Assembly: GCA_900316115.1 (NCBI GenBank) | Contig: ONBN01000013.1 | Location: 1-43,578 of the forward strand | Length of the DNA: 43,578 bases | Direction of reading: 5' to 3' | Source of the DNA: an uncultured Eubacteriales bacterium | GTDB lineage: Bacteria; Bacillota; Clostridia; Lachnospirales; Lachnospiraceae | In this document: positions 16,879 through 24,419 of the stretch, one piece after another | Layout: the number at the start of each line of letters is the position of its first letter | Numbering within the stretch: position 1 is the stretch's first letter | Made by a program: the position numbers and the translations under genes | The notes under the pieces: generated by a model | What the model was told of the DNA's origin: nothing | The model's database searches: none | Seen by the model: the letters and a program-made list of their open reading frames with translations, nothing else

Positions 16879-18075
16879 TTATTTGTCACTGCCTTTTAAA
16901 ACCCGATTCAGAATATCCCCAAGAGGCTCCATAGCGTTTTTCACCTCCTGCACAGTATTGGTCTGAGCCCCAGCCTCCACCAACAATGCCCGTGGCCGCA
17001 GATGCAGATTATAGCGCAGTCCAGCCAGATAAATACACCTGTAAAAGCCAGGATAATACTCTGCTGCCGCATATTCCAGCTGAAAGGAAAATGCCAGATT
17101 CTCTTCTATATAAGGATTGGGAAGATAGCTTACTTTTCCCTGATTTACCGTATAGCTCAAACCATTATAAAACATGATCTGGGCTGTATCCCTGCCTCCA
17201 ATTTCTGTCACCAGCCTTTTTCCCTCCGGCACTCCGTCTCTGTGAAGGTCGATAATGACCTGGATAGCAGGATTCTCCTCCAACACTTTTTCAATATGCT
17301 CCCTTGCAAAATCGTATGCCCGGCTCCTATCGATTTCTCCGTCGATCACATCAAAATGCTCCTTTACATGGATCACCTGATAACCATACTTTTCCTCAAG
17401 GATTTCTGCCAGATAATCTCCTACCCCCACTACAGTATCTGCTTCTTCTCCCTCCCTGGAGTCTGCAAATGTCTCCTGGGAATGGCTGTGGTAGATCAGG
17501 ATCTGTGGCTGGCCTTTCTCAGGCTTAAGAGTCAGGTCCTTTGCAAGATACTCTGCTGCATCCAAAGAAGCTGCATCTGCTGTGGTAGAGGCATCTACCA
17601 CAAAAAAATGCTCCAGAAGATAGTTCTTATCAGCCAGCTTTTCCGGAGAAAGATCGATGACCGGGTGAGGCTGCACAGTTTCTGTGTTCTGTGAATCTCC
17701 TGTGTTCTGTAGTTCTTCTGCGTTCTGTGGGGTTTCTGTAATCTCTGGATTTTCTGTTTCCTGAGAAATTTGTGCAGTCTCAGATGTTTTTGTTTTCTGG
17801 GGAATTTCTGTAGTCTCAGGTATTTCTGCTTCCTGGGGTGCCTGGGAAATCTGCAGTAGTTGTCCCACATATTGTGCATTTTCCTCTATCAGCTTTTCTT
17901 CTGTCTGCCAGTCTTCTTCCAGATATGTATGCCTGACCTTTTGCTCCACAAACCGGTAAACAGGAAACTGCCGGTAAATATTTTCCAGACGGGAAAAAGG
18001 CTCTGGCATCACTGCCAGAACCAGAAAGAAACATAAGCATAAAAGAACACTGAACCCCTTCTGGATTTTTGTCAC
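16879..18075 (-). CDS. spoIIP: Stage II sporulation protein P (septal peptidoglycan amidase)
   Basis: 398 aa. An N-terminal membrane anchor (residues about 8-24), a variable linker with repeats (87-134), then the SpoIIP domain with [19 protein letters not shown] and [12 protein letters not shown]; the His and Glu residues are the likely zinc ligands and catalytic residues. SpoIIP, with SpoIID and SpoIIM, thins septal peptidoglycan to start engulfment of the forespore. The start is GTG 18075 with AGAGGTGG close upstream. gpr lies 58 nt upstream and lepA 55 nt downstream. Expression in the mother cell by sigma-E is expected from Bacillus, but no clear sigma-E site was seen. Confidence 0.94.
   Translation of the reverse strand: MTKIQKGFSVLLCLCFFLVLAVMPEPFSRLENIYRQFPVYRFVEQKVRHTYLEEDWQTEEKLIEENAQYVGQLLQISQAPQEAEIPETTEIPQKTKTSETAQISQETENPEITETPQNAEELQNTGDSQNTETVQPHPVIDLSPEKLADKNYLLEHFFVVDASTTADAASLDAAEYLAKDLTLKPEKGQPQILIYHSHSQETFADSREGEEADTVVGVGDYLAEILEEKYGYQVIHVKEHFDVIDGEIDRSRAYDFAREHIEKVLEENPAIQVIIDLHRDGVPEGKRLVTEIGGRDTAQIMFYNGLSYTVNQGKVSYLPNPYIEENLAFSFQLEYAAAEYYPGFYRCIYLAGLRYNLHLRPRALLVEAGAQTNTVQEVKNAMEPLGDILNRVLKGSDK
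17674..17817 (-). repeat. Four-copy 36-nt tandem repeat inside spoIIP
   Basis: Residues 87-134 of SpoIIP are four degenerate 12-residue units ([48 protein letters not shown]). The DNA units share the pattern GAGAYTACAGAAA...CAGAA. The units lie between the membrane anchor and the amidase domain, so copy number would change the length of a flexible acidic/Thr-rich spacer. Confidence 0.75.
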
Positions 18076-18133
18076 GGAACCACCTCTTTATGCTATCCTA
18101 TGAAAAAAGGACAGCTGTTATGATTCCCATCTT

Positions 18134-19045
18134 CTATTTACCCTGTGCAAAAGCCATATTCAGTCCCTCTGAAATAGTAAATCCCAGATATTTCACAGTT
18201 TCATCCACATCCTTTGGAGTCACAAACATGGTATGCAGATGAGGAGAAATGATTTCCTCCAGAAATTCCTTCTGTTCTGTTTCCTCAAGGGTTTCCAGCA
18301 GGTGAGCCATGGAATCATAAACAATGGTTGCAGCATCCACAACTGTAGGAACCCCGATCCCGATCACTTTTACATGGAGATTTTCCTTTGAAAGGCCAAC
18401 TCTGTGGTTTCCAACACCAGATCCAGGACTGATCCCTGTATCCGTGATCTGAATGGTTCGGTTCAGCCTTCTGGTACTTCTGGCAGCCAATGCATCAATT
18501 GCGATCACCACATCCGGACTTGTCGCCGATACGATTCCCTGGATGATTTCCCAGGTTTCCATACCTGTCTGCGCCATAACTCCCGGAATGATCCCGCTGA
18601 TCTTATGCATCTTTTCATTTTCCAGACCCATCAGACCATATTCTCTGATAATGTGTCTTGTCATATGAAGATTTCCCACTACCTGTGGTCCAAGAGCATC
18701 CGCTGTAATGTTCTGATTTCCCAGCCCTACTACCAAAATGGATTGTTCTTTTTTCAGATCAATCAGCTGAGACAGATGGGCTGCGATCTCTTCCGACACC
18801 TCCCTGTGATACCCGTCATCCGGTGAAGACAGGTTAGGAGCTTCTATAGTAATGTAGTTTCCCTGGGGACGTCCCATGGCCTTAGCTCCATTTTCAGTAA
18901 AGATCTTCACAACCGTTGTCCGGATATCCTTTTCCTGGTCGTAGGTTTCCTTTACCTCTACTCCCCGCAATTCCACATTTTTTTCATCAAACCGTTCTCT
19001 TGCCTCCAGCGCCAGGTCCGTGCGGATCTTATAATCGCCCAACAT
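18134..19045 (-). CDS. gpr: Germination protease GPR (degrades small acid-soluble spore proteins)
   Basis: 303 aa. The N-terminus (YKIRTDLALEARE) is typical of the GPR proenzyme, where autoprocessing removes a short leader before activity. Later motifs QSILVVGLGNQNITADALGP, ALAARSTRRLNRTIQITDTGISPGSG and GIGVPTVVDAATIV are characteristic of the family (peptidase family A25). It cleaves DNA-protecting SASPs when spores germinate. ATG 19045 follows AAAGGAGG. It heads the gpr–spoIIP–lepA–(141 aa)–hemW operon. It is shorter than the Bacillus enzyme (about 370 aa), which is common in clostridia. Forespore-specific sigma F/G control is expected from the family; no convincing site was found. Confidence 0.95.
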   Translation of the reverse strand: MLGDYKIRTDLALEARERFDEKNVELRGVEVKETYDQEKDIRTTVVKIFTENGAKAMGRPQGNYITIEAPNLSSPDDGYHREVSEEIAAHLSQLIDLKKEQSILVVGLGNQNITADALGPQVVGNLHMTRHIIREYGLMGLENEKMHKISGIIPGVMAQTGMETWEIIQGIVSATSPDVVIAIDALAARSTRRLNRTIQITDTGISPGSGVGNHRVGLSKENLHVKVIGIGVPTVVDAATIVYDSMAHLLETLEETEQKEFLEEIISPHLHTMFVTPKDVDETVKYLGFTISEGLNMAFAQGK

Positions 19046-19134
19046 GATCTCCTCCTTTGATGTGCCTCTGGTTCTGGCTCAAAGATCTTTCATTCCCCGT
19101 CTGTAGTTCACATGAATTCAAACCTTTCAGCCCT

Positions 19135-19203
19135 TACATCATTATATATTTTTTCTTCTTTTTAACCCTTGCATTGTTATATATTTTTTCTCCTTTTTCC
19201 CGA
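19135..19203. repeat. Two AT-rich direct repeats between gpr and rpsT
   Basis: Two adjacent copies of about 34 bp share the core TATATATTTTTTCTYCTTTTT (plus strand), beginning near 19135 and near 19170. On the minus strand each contains ATATATAA, so they may be duplicated promoter-like elements for gpr. No good -35 is seen for either. Confidence 0.5.
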
Positions 19204-19211
19204 ATTATGTA

Positions 19212-19240
19212 TTGACATTCCATGGTAAATATACTAAACT
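19212..19240 (+). promoter_or_regulatory. rpsT promoter
   Basis: -35 TTGACA (19212-19217), 17-nt spacer, -10 TAAACT (19235-19240). It lies about 88 nt before the rpsT start codon and is strong, as expected for a ribosomal protein gene. Confidence 0.75.
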
Positions 19241-19251
19241 ATATAAGCATG

Positions 19252-19285
19252 TTTCATAGGAGCGCCCGTGTCTGTTTCTATGAAA
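19252..19285 (+). other. Leader hairpin upstream of rpsT
   Basis: TTTCATAG (19252-19259) and CTATGAAA (19278-19285) form a perfect 8-bp stem around an 18-nt loop with a GCGCCC patch, inside the rpsT 5' leader. A ribosomal protein leader hairpin may mediate feedback by S20, but this is inference; no known Firmicute S20 leader was recognised. Confidence 0.5.
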
Positions 19286-19327
19286 GAAAATATTTTCACG
19301 ATTATCTAGGAATTGGAGGTGTACGAA

Positions 19328-19591
19328 TTGGCTAACATTAAATCCGCAAAGAAAAGAATCTTAGTTACAAGAACTAAAGCTGCGAGAAACAAATCCATCA
19401 AATCTGCTGTTAAGACTTCCATCAGAAAGGTAGAAGCAGCAGTCGCACAGAAGGACAAAGCAGCAGCAGAGGCAGCACTTACAGATGCTATCGTTACTAT
19501 CAGCAAGGCAACTTCCAAAGGTGTTTACCACAAGAACAACTGCGCTAGAAAAGTTTCCCGTTTAACAAAAGCCGTAAACAGCATCGGTTAA
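19328..19591 (+). CDS. rpsT: 30S ribosomal protein S20
   Basis: 87 aa, the normal S20 size. The sequence begins (M)ANIKSAKKR and ends HKNNCARKVSRLTKAVN, diagnostic for bacterial S20, with the usual Ala/Lys-rich helices between. S20 binds 16S rRNA early in 30S assembly. The start codon is TTG at 19328, set by GGAGGT 7 nt upstream; the in-frame TTG at 19313 is inside the SD region and cannot be the start. A non-ATG start for rpsT is also known in E. coli and may limit expression. A perfect terminator follows. Neighbours gpr and holA match Bacillus. Confidence 0.97.
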   Translation: MANIKSAKKRILVTRTKAARNKSIKSAVKTSIRKVEAAVAQKDKAAAEAALTDAIVTISKATSKGVYHKNNCARKVSRLTKAVNSIG

Positions 19592-19634
19592 TAGAGAATT
19601 TTATTTTTAGTTATAAGCTTATAAGTGAAAATAT

Positions 19635-19664
19635 GGCAGTCGCACCGTCAGCGGCTGCCTTTTT
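19635..19664 (+). terminator. rpsT terminator
   Basis: GGCAGTCGC (19635-19643) pairs with GCGGCTGCC (19651-19659; one G-U pair) around a 7-nt loop and is followed by TTTTT. It stands 43 nt past the rpsT stop and ends 17 nt before holA, so holA gets only read-through unless it has its own promoter. Confidence 0.9.
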
Positions 19665-19681
19665 CAGTAGGAGAAATTATT

Positions 19682-20677
19682 TTGAAAAATATTCAGGAAG
19701 ATATTAAATCAGAAAATTTCAAGCAGGCATATCTGCTGTATGGCGAAGAAGCCTACCTGAAGCAGCAGTACAAGCACAATCTGGTAAAAGCACTGAACCC
19801 GGATGGGGATACCATGAATTTTACCCATTTTGAGGGAAAAGGGATCGAAGTAAAAGAACTGATCGACCTGTGTGAAACCATGCCTTTTTTTGCTGACCGA
19901 AGAGTGATCCTTCTGGAGGATACCGGATTTTTCAAAAACAAATGCGACGAGCTGGCCGATTATATGAAGTCTTTGCCGGATTATCTCTGTCTCATATTCG
20001 CAGAATCTGAAGTCGATAAGCGCAGCCGGATGTACAAGGCTGTGAAGGCTGCAGGCCGGATCTGTGAATTTCTCCCACAGGATGAGAAAGCCCTGATGCG
20101 CTGGGCTGCAGGTCTTCTTGGCAAAGAAGGGAAAAAGATCACCCAGCGTGATATGGAACTGCTTCTTACAAAAACAGGGGTAGACATGGGGAATCTGCGT
20201 ATGGAGCTTGAAAAACTGATCAATTACACAAGTGGCCGGGATGTTGTCACAAGTGCTGATATTGAAGCAGTATGCGTCACACGTACTCAGAACAAGATCT
20301 TTGATATGGTACAGGCTGTAACTGATAAGAATCAGAAAAAAGCTCTTGATCTTTATTATGACCTGCTCACCTTGAAAGAACCGCCTATGCGTATCCTGTT
20401 CCTTCTGGCCAAACAGTTCAGGCAGCTTTTTCTTGCCAAACAGTTCGCACAGGAAGGACTGGCACAGACAGAAATGGCTTCCCGCCTTGGGGTTCCGGCC
20501 TTTGTAGTCCGAAAGATCCTATCCTGTGCCCGCTCTTACTCTCTGGATGAGCTTCAGCAGGCTGTCACTGATTTTGTAGATGCAGAAGAAGCAGTAAAAA
20601 CCGGTCGTCTTCAGGATACCTTAAGCGTGGAATTACTGATCATAAAATACAGCTGCGGCATTAACGCCGCCTCATAA
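19682..20677 (+). CDS. holA: DNA polymerase III delta subunit
   Basis: 331 aa from TTG 19682, chosen because AGGAGA lies 7 nt upstream; the open frame further up runs through the rpsT terminator. Family patterns: YLLYGEEAYLKQQYKHNL (N-terminal AAA+-like fold), MPFFADRRVILLEDTGFF, LRMELEKLINY and PPMRILFLLAKQFRQL. Delta opens the beta clamp during loading at the replication fork. Here it is next to rpsT as in Bacillus. No promoter of its own was seen in the 90 bases between rpsT and holA, so expression likely depends on read-through of the rpsT terminator. Confidence 0.94.
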   Translation: MKNIQEDIKSENFKQAYLLYGEEAYLKQQYKHNLVKALNPDGDTMNFTHFEGKGIEVKELIDLCETMPFFADRRVILLEDTGFFKNKCDELADYMKSLPDYLCLIFAESEVDKRSRMYKAVKAAGRICEFLPQDEKALMRWAAGLLGKEGKKITQRDMELLLTKTGVDMGNLRMELEKLINYTSGRDVVTSADIEAVCVTRTQNKIFDMVQAVTDKNQKKALDLYYDLLTLKEPPMRILFLLAKQFRQLFLAKQFAQEGLAQTEMASRLGVPAFVVRKILSCARSYSLDELQQAVTDFVDAEEAVKTGRLQDTLSVELLIIKYSCGINAAS

Positions 20678-20687
20678 AACGCAACAA

Positions 20688-20722
20688 TGCCAGGGGCAGT
20701 TTTTTGCTCCTGGCATCTTTTC
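20688..20722. terminator. Bidirectional terminator between holA and the ParA-partner gene
   Basis: TGCCAGG-G-GCA (20688-20699) pairs with TGC-T-CCTGGCA (about 20705-20715) around a T-rich loop. On the plus strand it is followed by TCTTTTCTTTT, and it lies between convergent genes holA and the gene ending at 20734. Confidence 0.8.
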
Positions 20723-20733
20723 TTTTACATTTA

Positions 20734-20982
20734 TCAAAGCAGATAAACCGGCAGATCCTCTGCTATCTTTACAGGCTTTCCTTCTTCTGCGGGCTTATTG
20801 CCTGAAAGAAATTTCACCTGTATTTCCTGTGAATCCATGGGTGTTACCACAGACTGTGTTACTTTCTCAGGTGCTGCCTTTGCAGCGGTCTTCCCTGTTG
20901 TTTTACTTGCTGTTGTTGCAGCTTTTGCTGCAACTGTTTTTTTAGCTGCTGCCCTCTGAATGCTCGCTTTACCTACGGACAC
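20734..20982 (-). CDS. Small Lys/Ala-rich protein, probable partner of the adjacent ParA
   Basis: 82 aa, start GTG 20982 with AGGAGGT 8 nt upstream, overlapping the end of parA by 14 nt. Residues 1-40 are almost entirely Ala, Lys, Thr, Ser and Gly (like a histone H1 tail), with an N-terminal basic segment (KASIQRAAAKK). Residues 41-82 are more ordinary and end LPVYLL. No family recognised. ParA/MinD ATPases are commonly paired with a partner that stimulates ATP hydrolysis through a short basic N-terminal peptide; the coupling and composition fit that role or non-specific DNA binding. This is inference. Confidence 0.8.
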   Translation of the reverse strand: MSVGKASIQRAAAKKTVAAKAATTASKTTGKTAAKAAPEKVTQSVVTPMDSQEIQVKFLSGNKPAEEGKPVKIAEDLPVYLL

Positions 20983-21760
20983 GGTTCATTACCTCCTCTG
21001 CAAGTTCTGTATATTCTTTTGCACTTCTGCTGCTTTTCTTAAATTCGACCACCGGTACGCTGGCATCCTGTGCCCACTCAATGGAGCTGTCCACCCGGAT
21101 CACAGAATCCAACAACTGGATCCCATCCATATCCTTTAATGTCTCCAGCGTCTGTTTAAAATATGCCTTTCTTGTGTCTGCCTTCGTGATCACGATCCCC
21201 AGCACCTGAAGCTCCGGTGCGATCTCCTTTACTTCCTCCAGGAAATCAAACATATTGGCCAGTCCAAACATCCCCCATGGACTTGCCTCTACAGGCACAA
21301 GCACCTGGTCAGAAGCACACAGGATATTCATCACCCAGCCTCCCAGGGTAGGCGGTGCATCAATCAGGATATAATCATAAATCCCTGCTGCTTTGATCTT
21401 CTGCAGACATTTTTTCAGGATAAATTCCCTCTGCCATTTTGTAAAAAGCTCATACTCAATGGAACTCATCTGAGTAGAAGAAGGGATCAGATCCAGCCCT
21501 TCATATGGGGTATGCACAATATAATCTGTCAGATCCTTCTGGCCCCCAATGGCGTGGTACAGATTCATCTCACCGGCAGCCATTTCCAGCACCTTTTCTT
21601 CTGAGAAAAAGGACAGGGACAGATTCAGCTGCATGTCTCCATCCACCAGCAGCACCTTTTTCCCTGCTCTTGCCATTGCCGCTCCCACATTGGAGCATGT
21701 GGTGGATTTGCCGCTTCCCCCTTTGTTGTTGGTAAAACATATGATAACTGTTTTCTTCAT
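20969..21760 (-). CDS. ParA/Soj-family ATPase
   Basis: 263 aa from ATG 21760, selected because GAGGGG lies 5 nt upstream. The deviant Walker A KGGSGKST with its signature Lys is near residue 13, then VLLVDGDMQLNLS (Walker A') and YDYILIDAPPTLGG (Walker B). Such ATPases form ATP dimers on DNA or membrane to position plasmids, chromosomes or protein complexes. No parB homologue or parS site is adjacent; the only partner is an overlapping small Lys/Ala-rich gene. Note that the chromosomal soj/spo0J pair is normally near the origin with a clear ParB. It has its own promoter, divergent from the glycosyltransferase gene. Confidence 0.9.
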   Translation of the reverse strand: MKKTVIICFTNNKGGSGKSTTCSNVGAAMARAGKKVLLVDGDMQLNLSLSFFSEEKVLEMAAGEMNLYHAIGGQKDLTDYIVHTPYEGLDLIPSSTQMSSIEYELFTKWQREFILKKCLQKIKAAGIYDYILIDAPPTLGGWVMNILCASDQVLVPVEASPWGMFGLANMFDFLEEVKEIAPELQVLGIVITKADTRKAYFKQTLETLKDMDGIQLLDSVIRVDSSIEWAQDASVPVVEFKKSSRSAKEYTELAEEVMNRVRR

Positions 21761-21812
21761 GGCCACCCCTCTTCCCTCTTTTGTATGCCGGACACCTCCA
21801 GCCTTTGAAAGC

Positions 21813-21841
21813 ATTATAATATATCCTGTTGGTAAAAACAA
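21813..21841 (-). promoter_or_regulatory. Promoter of the parA-like operon
   Basis: Minus strand: -35 TTGTTT (21841-21836), 17-nt spacer, -10 TATAAT (21818-21813), 52 nt before the ATG at 21760. Confidence 0.7.
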
Positions 21842-21869
21842 GGAGTGGCCGCTATATTCACCACCACAC

Positions 21870-21898
21870 TTGAATCCCCCAGGCAATTACGTTATAAT
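21870..21898 (+). promoter_or_regulatory. Promoter of the glycosyltransferase cassette
   Basis: -35 TTGAAT (21870-21875), 17-nt spacer, perfect -10 TATAAT (21893-21898), 35 nt before the ATG at 21934. It is divergent from the parA promoter, with 28 nt between the two -35 boxes. Confidence 0.8.
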
Positions 21899-21933
21899 TG
21901 AAAATACGCCAAATTAGAAACAGGAGTTTTATT

Positions 21934-23001
21934 ATGAATGATCAATGTGTGATTCTTATCCCAGCGCTGGATCCACCGGAAATATTCCGTACATATATCC
22001 GCGATCTGATCCATGCAGGCTTTGAAGATATACTTGTAGTAGACGATGGAAGCAGCCAGAAGGGAATTTTCCAGGCACTTGCCCAGCTGCCCCAGGTCAC
22101 AGTCCTTACCCATCCTGAAAATTACGGGAAAGGCCGTGCCTTACGTACAGGTCTTGCCTATTATAAAGAACATTTTTCCCAGGAAAAATATTGCGGTGTG
22201 ATCACCGCTGATTCTGATGGGCAGCATCTTGTGGAAGATGTTCTGAAGATCAGCCAGAGCCTTTCCCAAAGGAATGGTAAGCTGATCCTTGGTGTCCGGG
22301 ATTTTGACCAGTCCAATGTTCCGCCAAAGAGCCGGATTGGCAATAAGCTGACAAGCCTTGGTTTCCGTCTTCTTGTAGGACTGAATATCTCAGATACCCA
22401 GACAGGACTTCGTGGGATTCCCAATTCCCTGGTGGATCTTAGCCTTGAGATCCCAGGCGACCGCTTTCAGTACGAAACGGCTGTCCTTATCGAGGCAGGG
22501 AAAAAGGCCGGAACAGAAGAGATAAAGATACATACTGTCTACTATGATGAAAATAAGGGAACACATTTTGACCCTGTAAAGGATTCTATCCAGATTTTCA
22601 ATCTGGTTCTGGGGACTTTTTTCCGGTACATTTTCGTATCACTTAGTTCTTTCCTTGTAGATATCCTTTTATTCACACTGGGAACCAAACTCTTTTTCCA
22701 TGCCTTACCTGCACGGATCCCGGTTTCCACAGTCTTTGCCCGGATTTTCTCCGGGACTTATAATTATGCACTGAACCGGAAGATGGTGTTTAAGAGTAAC
22801 CGCTCTGTTTTATCCTCAGGTTTCTCCTATCTGCTCCTTTGTGTTGTCCAGTGTATTGCTTCTGCGGCTCTTGTTACCGCTATCTGCTATCTGCTTCCAA
22901 TAGACGAGGTACTGGTAAAAGCTATTGTAGACACCTGCCTTTTCTTCGTTAATTACTGGATCCAGAAAAATATTATTTTCAAAAATAAGGAGACAGCATG
23001 A
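21934..23001 (+). CDS. Glycosyltransferase family 2 fused to a GtrA-type membrane domain
   Basis: 355 aa. The N-terminal DPM1-like GT-A domain has ILIPALDPP, ILVVDDGSS, NYGKGRALRTG and the DxD motif in ITADSDGQHL. About residue 230 onward is a GtrA-like domain of four transmembrane helices (FRYIFVSLSSFLVDILLFTLG...). Such fusions put a sugar from a nucleotide donor onto undecaprenyl phosphate and help move it across the membrane, giving the donor for GT-C glycosyltransferases. The start ATG 21934 has AGGAG 7 nt upstream. The next gene overlaps by 4 nt (ATGA) and encodes a GT-C-like membrane protein, so donor synthesis and use are probably coupled. Confidence 0.9.
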   Translation: MNDQCVILIPALDPPEIFRTYIRDLIHAGFEDILVVDDGSSQKGIFQALAQLPQVTVLTHPENYGKGRALRTGLAYYKEHFSQEKYCGVITADSDGQHLVEDVLKISQSLSQRNGKLILGVRDFDQSNVPPKSRIGNKLTSLGFRLLVGLNISDTQTGLRGIPNSLVDLSLEIPGDRFQYETAVLIEAGKKAGTEEIKIHTVYYDENKGTHFDPVKDSIQIFNLVLGTFFRYIFVSLSSFLVDILLFTLGTKLFFHALPARIPVSTVFARIFSGTYNYALNRKMVFKSNRSVLSSGFSYLLLCVVQCIASAALVTAICYLLPIDEVLVKAIVDTCLFFVNYWIQKNIIFKNKETA

Positions 23002-24419
23002 ATAAGAAAACAATATCTGTCCGTAAGCTTCTGCTGACGATCCTTGGCCTGCATATGGCGGTTCAGATCGTCCTTGGCTTTGCCTGGATGGCAGTAAACC
23101 TGTCAAATATTCCCATTTTCGGCGACAGCACAGAATACTACCAGCTGAGCCAGACATTGCAGGTAGATGAATACCGGCCCCTTTTGTACCCTCTCCTTAT
23201 ACGGATCGCTGACAAAGTTTCCGCACACCTTCCTCTGGAATATCAGACCCTTTTCTATATTGGACAGACTTTACTGTGTATCCTTTCTGCCTTTTTCCTT
23301 ACTGAGCAGGTGGGACATTTTCTCTTTCCCCCAAAAGGCCAGAAGAAAAGCAGAACCTTTCATCTGATCATGTTTTTTACAGGCCTGTACATCGCCTGTA
23401 TTCCTATGATCACTTTTATGAATTTCTCTGTACTCACAGATTCCATTGCGGCATCCATGCTGATGCTTACCATTGGTTCCCTGATCCGTATCCTTGGAAG
23501 CCCTGATGAAAATAAAAAATACTTTTTGCTGATCACATTGTCCATGCTGGTAGAATATACCATCCGTGCGGACCGCCTTTACACCTGTACTCTTTTCCTG
23601 GTTATTGCCTTTGCCGGATGGCTTATAAAAAAGCGCCATGAACAGCTTTTCCGGAAATATCTGCTGCTGGTGCTTGCCACAGTACTGGTTTCCACTGGTG
23701 CTGCTACTGCCATCAACAAATCCACACAGCAGCCTGGGCTTTACGGAAGAATCCCTACCACCTTCGGTTTTGTACTTCTGGATCGTGTTGTATGGCCTAA
23801 CATGGCACAGAATTATGACGATTTTTCTGATGAGATCAATTCTTTGGTAAGCAAAAAGGATGCCAGGAAATTTGATAAGCATAACAACAATGTTATGTAC
23901 CAGATGGCACCGCTTCTCAGAGAGAAGGTTGGAAATGAAAAAGCCGAAGAAATCTATAAGGAAATGGCTTCTGTAGTCTTTCATAATCAGCCGGTAAAAG
24001 TTATCATGGACATTCTGGAGGATATTACCTGTGTGATCTTCACTCCGGTAAGCGCATTCCTCAGTTCCTACGGCCTGGTACAGACAGCAGATGACTGGAA
24101 CCTTCACTGTGTTTCCCAGTCAAGCCCGAGGCTTAGTGCCTTTTATTACAACTATTATCTGCATACTTTTATTATTCTGTTTATACTCAGCTGCCTGATC
24201 CTGCTCTTTCGCTTTATCAGAAAAGCAGGCACAAAACGCAGCAAAAATAACAGCATATCCCATCTACTGGCGCCTGGCTTCTGGCTTTGTATCATCATTG
24301 CGCTGTGGTTTTCTATTGGAGACGGCGCACCGCCAAACGACAGGTATGCACTGCTTCATTACATCATATGGACACTTTGGGTTCTGGGGATCATATCCCC
24401 GGAACTTTTTTCATTTTAA
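22998..24419 (+). CDS. Multi-spanning membrane protein, probable GT-C glycosyltransferase
   Basis: 473 aa with about ten transmembrane helices. The first extracytoplasmic loop has FGDSTEYYQLSQTL, an acidic motif placed like the Asp/Glu catalytic loop of GT39/PMT-type enzymes, and the RPLLYPLL segment is also seen in such proteins. The exact family is not certain. It overlaps the GT2-GtrA gene by 4 nt and would use the lipid-linked sugar made by that protein to modify a surface polymer or protein. The end of the gene contains an intrinsic terminator, and the gene converges on comEC with a 9-nt overlap of the coding regions. Confidence 0.82.
   Translation: MNKKTISVRKLLLTILGLHMAVQIVLGFAWMAVNLSNIPIFGDSTEYYQLSQTLQVDEYRPLLYPLLIRIADKVSAHLPLEYQTLFYIGQTLLCILSAFFLTEQVGHFLFPPKGQKKSRTFHLIMFFTGLYIACIPMITFMNFSVLTDSIAASMLMLTIGSLIRILGSPDENKKYFLLITLSMLVEYTIRADRLYTCTLFLVIAFAGWLIKKRHEQLFRKYLLLVLATVLVSTGAATAINKSTQQPGLYGRIPTTFGFVLLDRVVWPNMAQNYDDFSDEINSLVSKKDARKFDKHNNNVMYQMAPLLREKVGNEKAEEIYKEMASVVFHNQPVKVIMDILEDITCVIFTPVSAFLSSYGLVQTADDWNLHCVSQSSPRLSAFYYNYYLHTFIILFILSCLILLFRFIRKAGTKRSKNNSISHLLAPGFWLCIIIALWFSIGDGAPPNDRYALLHYIIWTLWVLGIISPELFSF
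24381..24411 (+). terminator. Intrinsic terminator embedded in the end of the GT-C gene
   Basis: GTTCTGGGGA (24381-24390) pairs with TCCCCGGAAC (24396-24405; one T-G pair) around a 5-nt loop, followed by TTTTTT (24406-24411). The stop codon is only at 24417-24419, so the stem is coding sequence and the predicted 3' end falls close to or before the stop. Confidence 0.75.
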
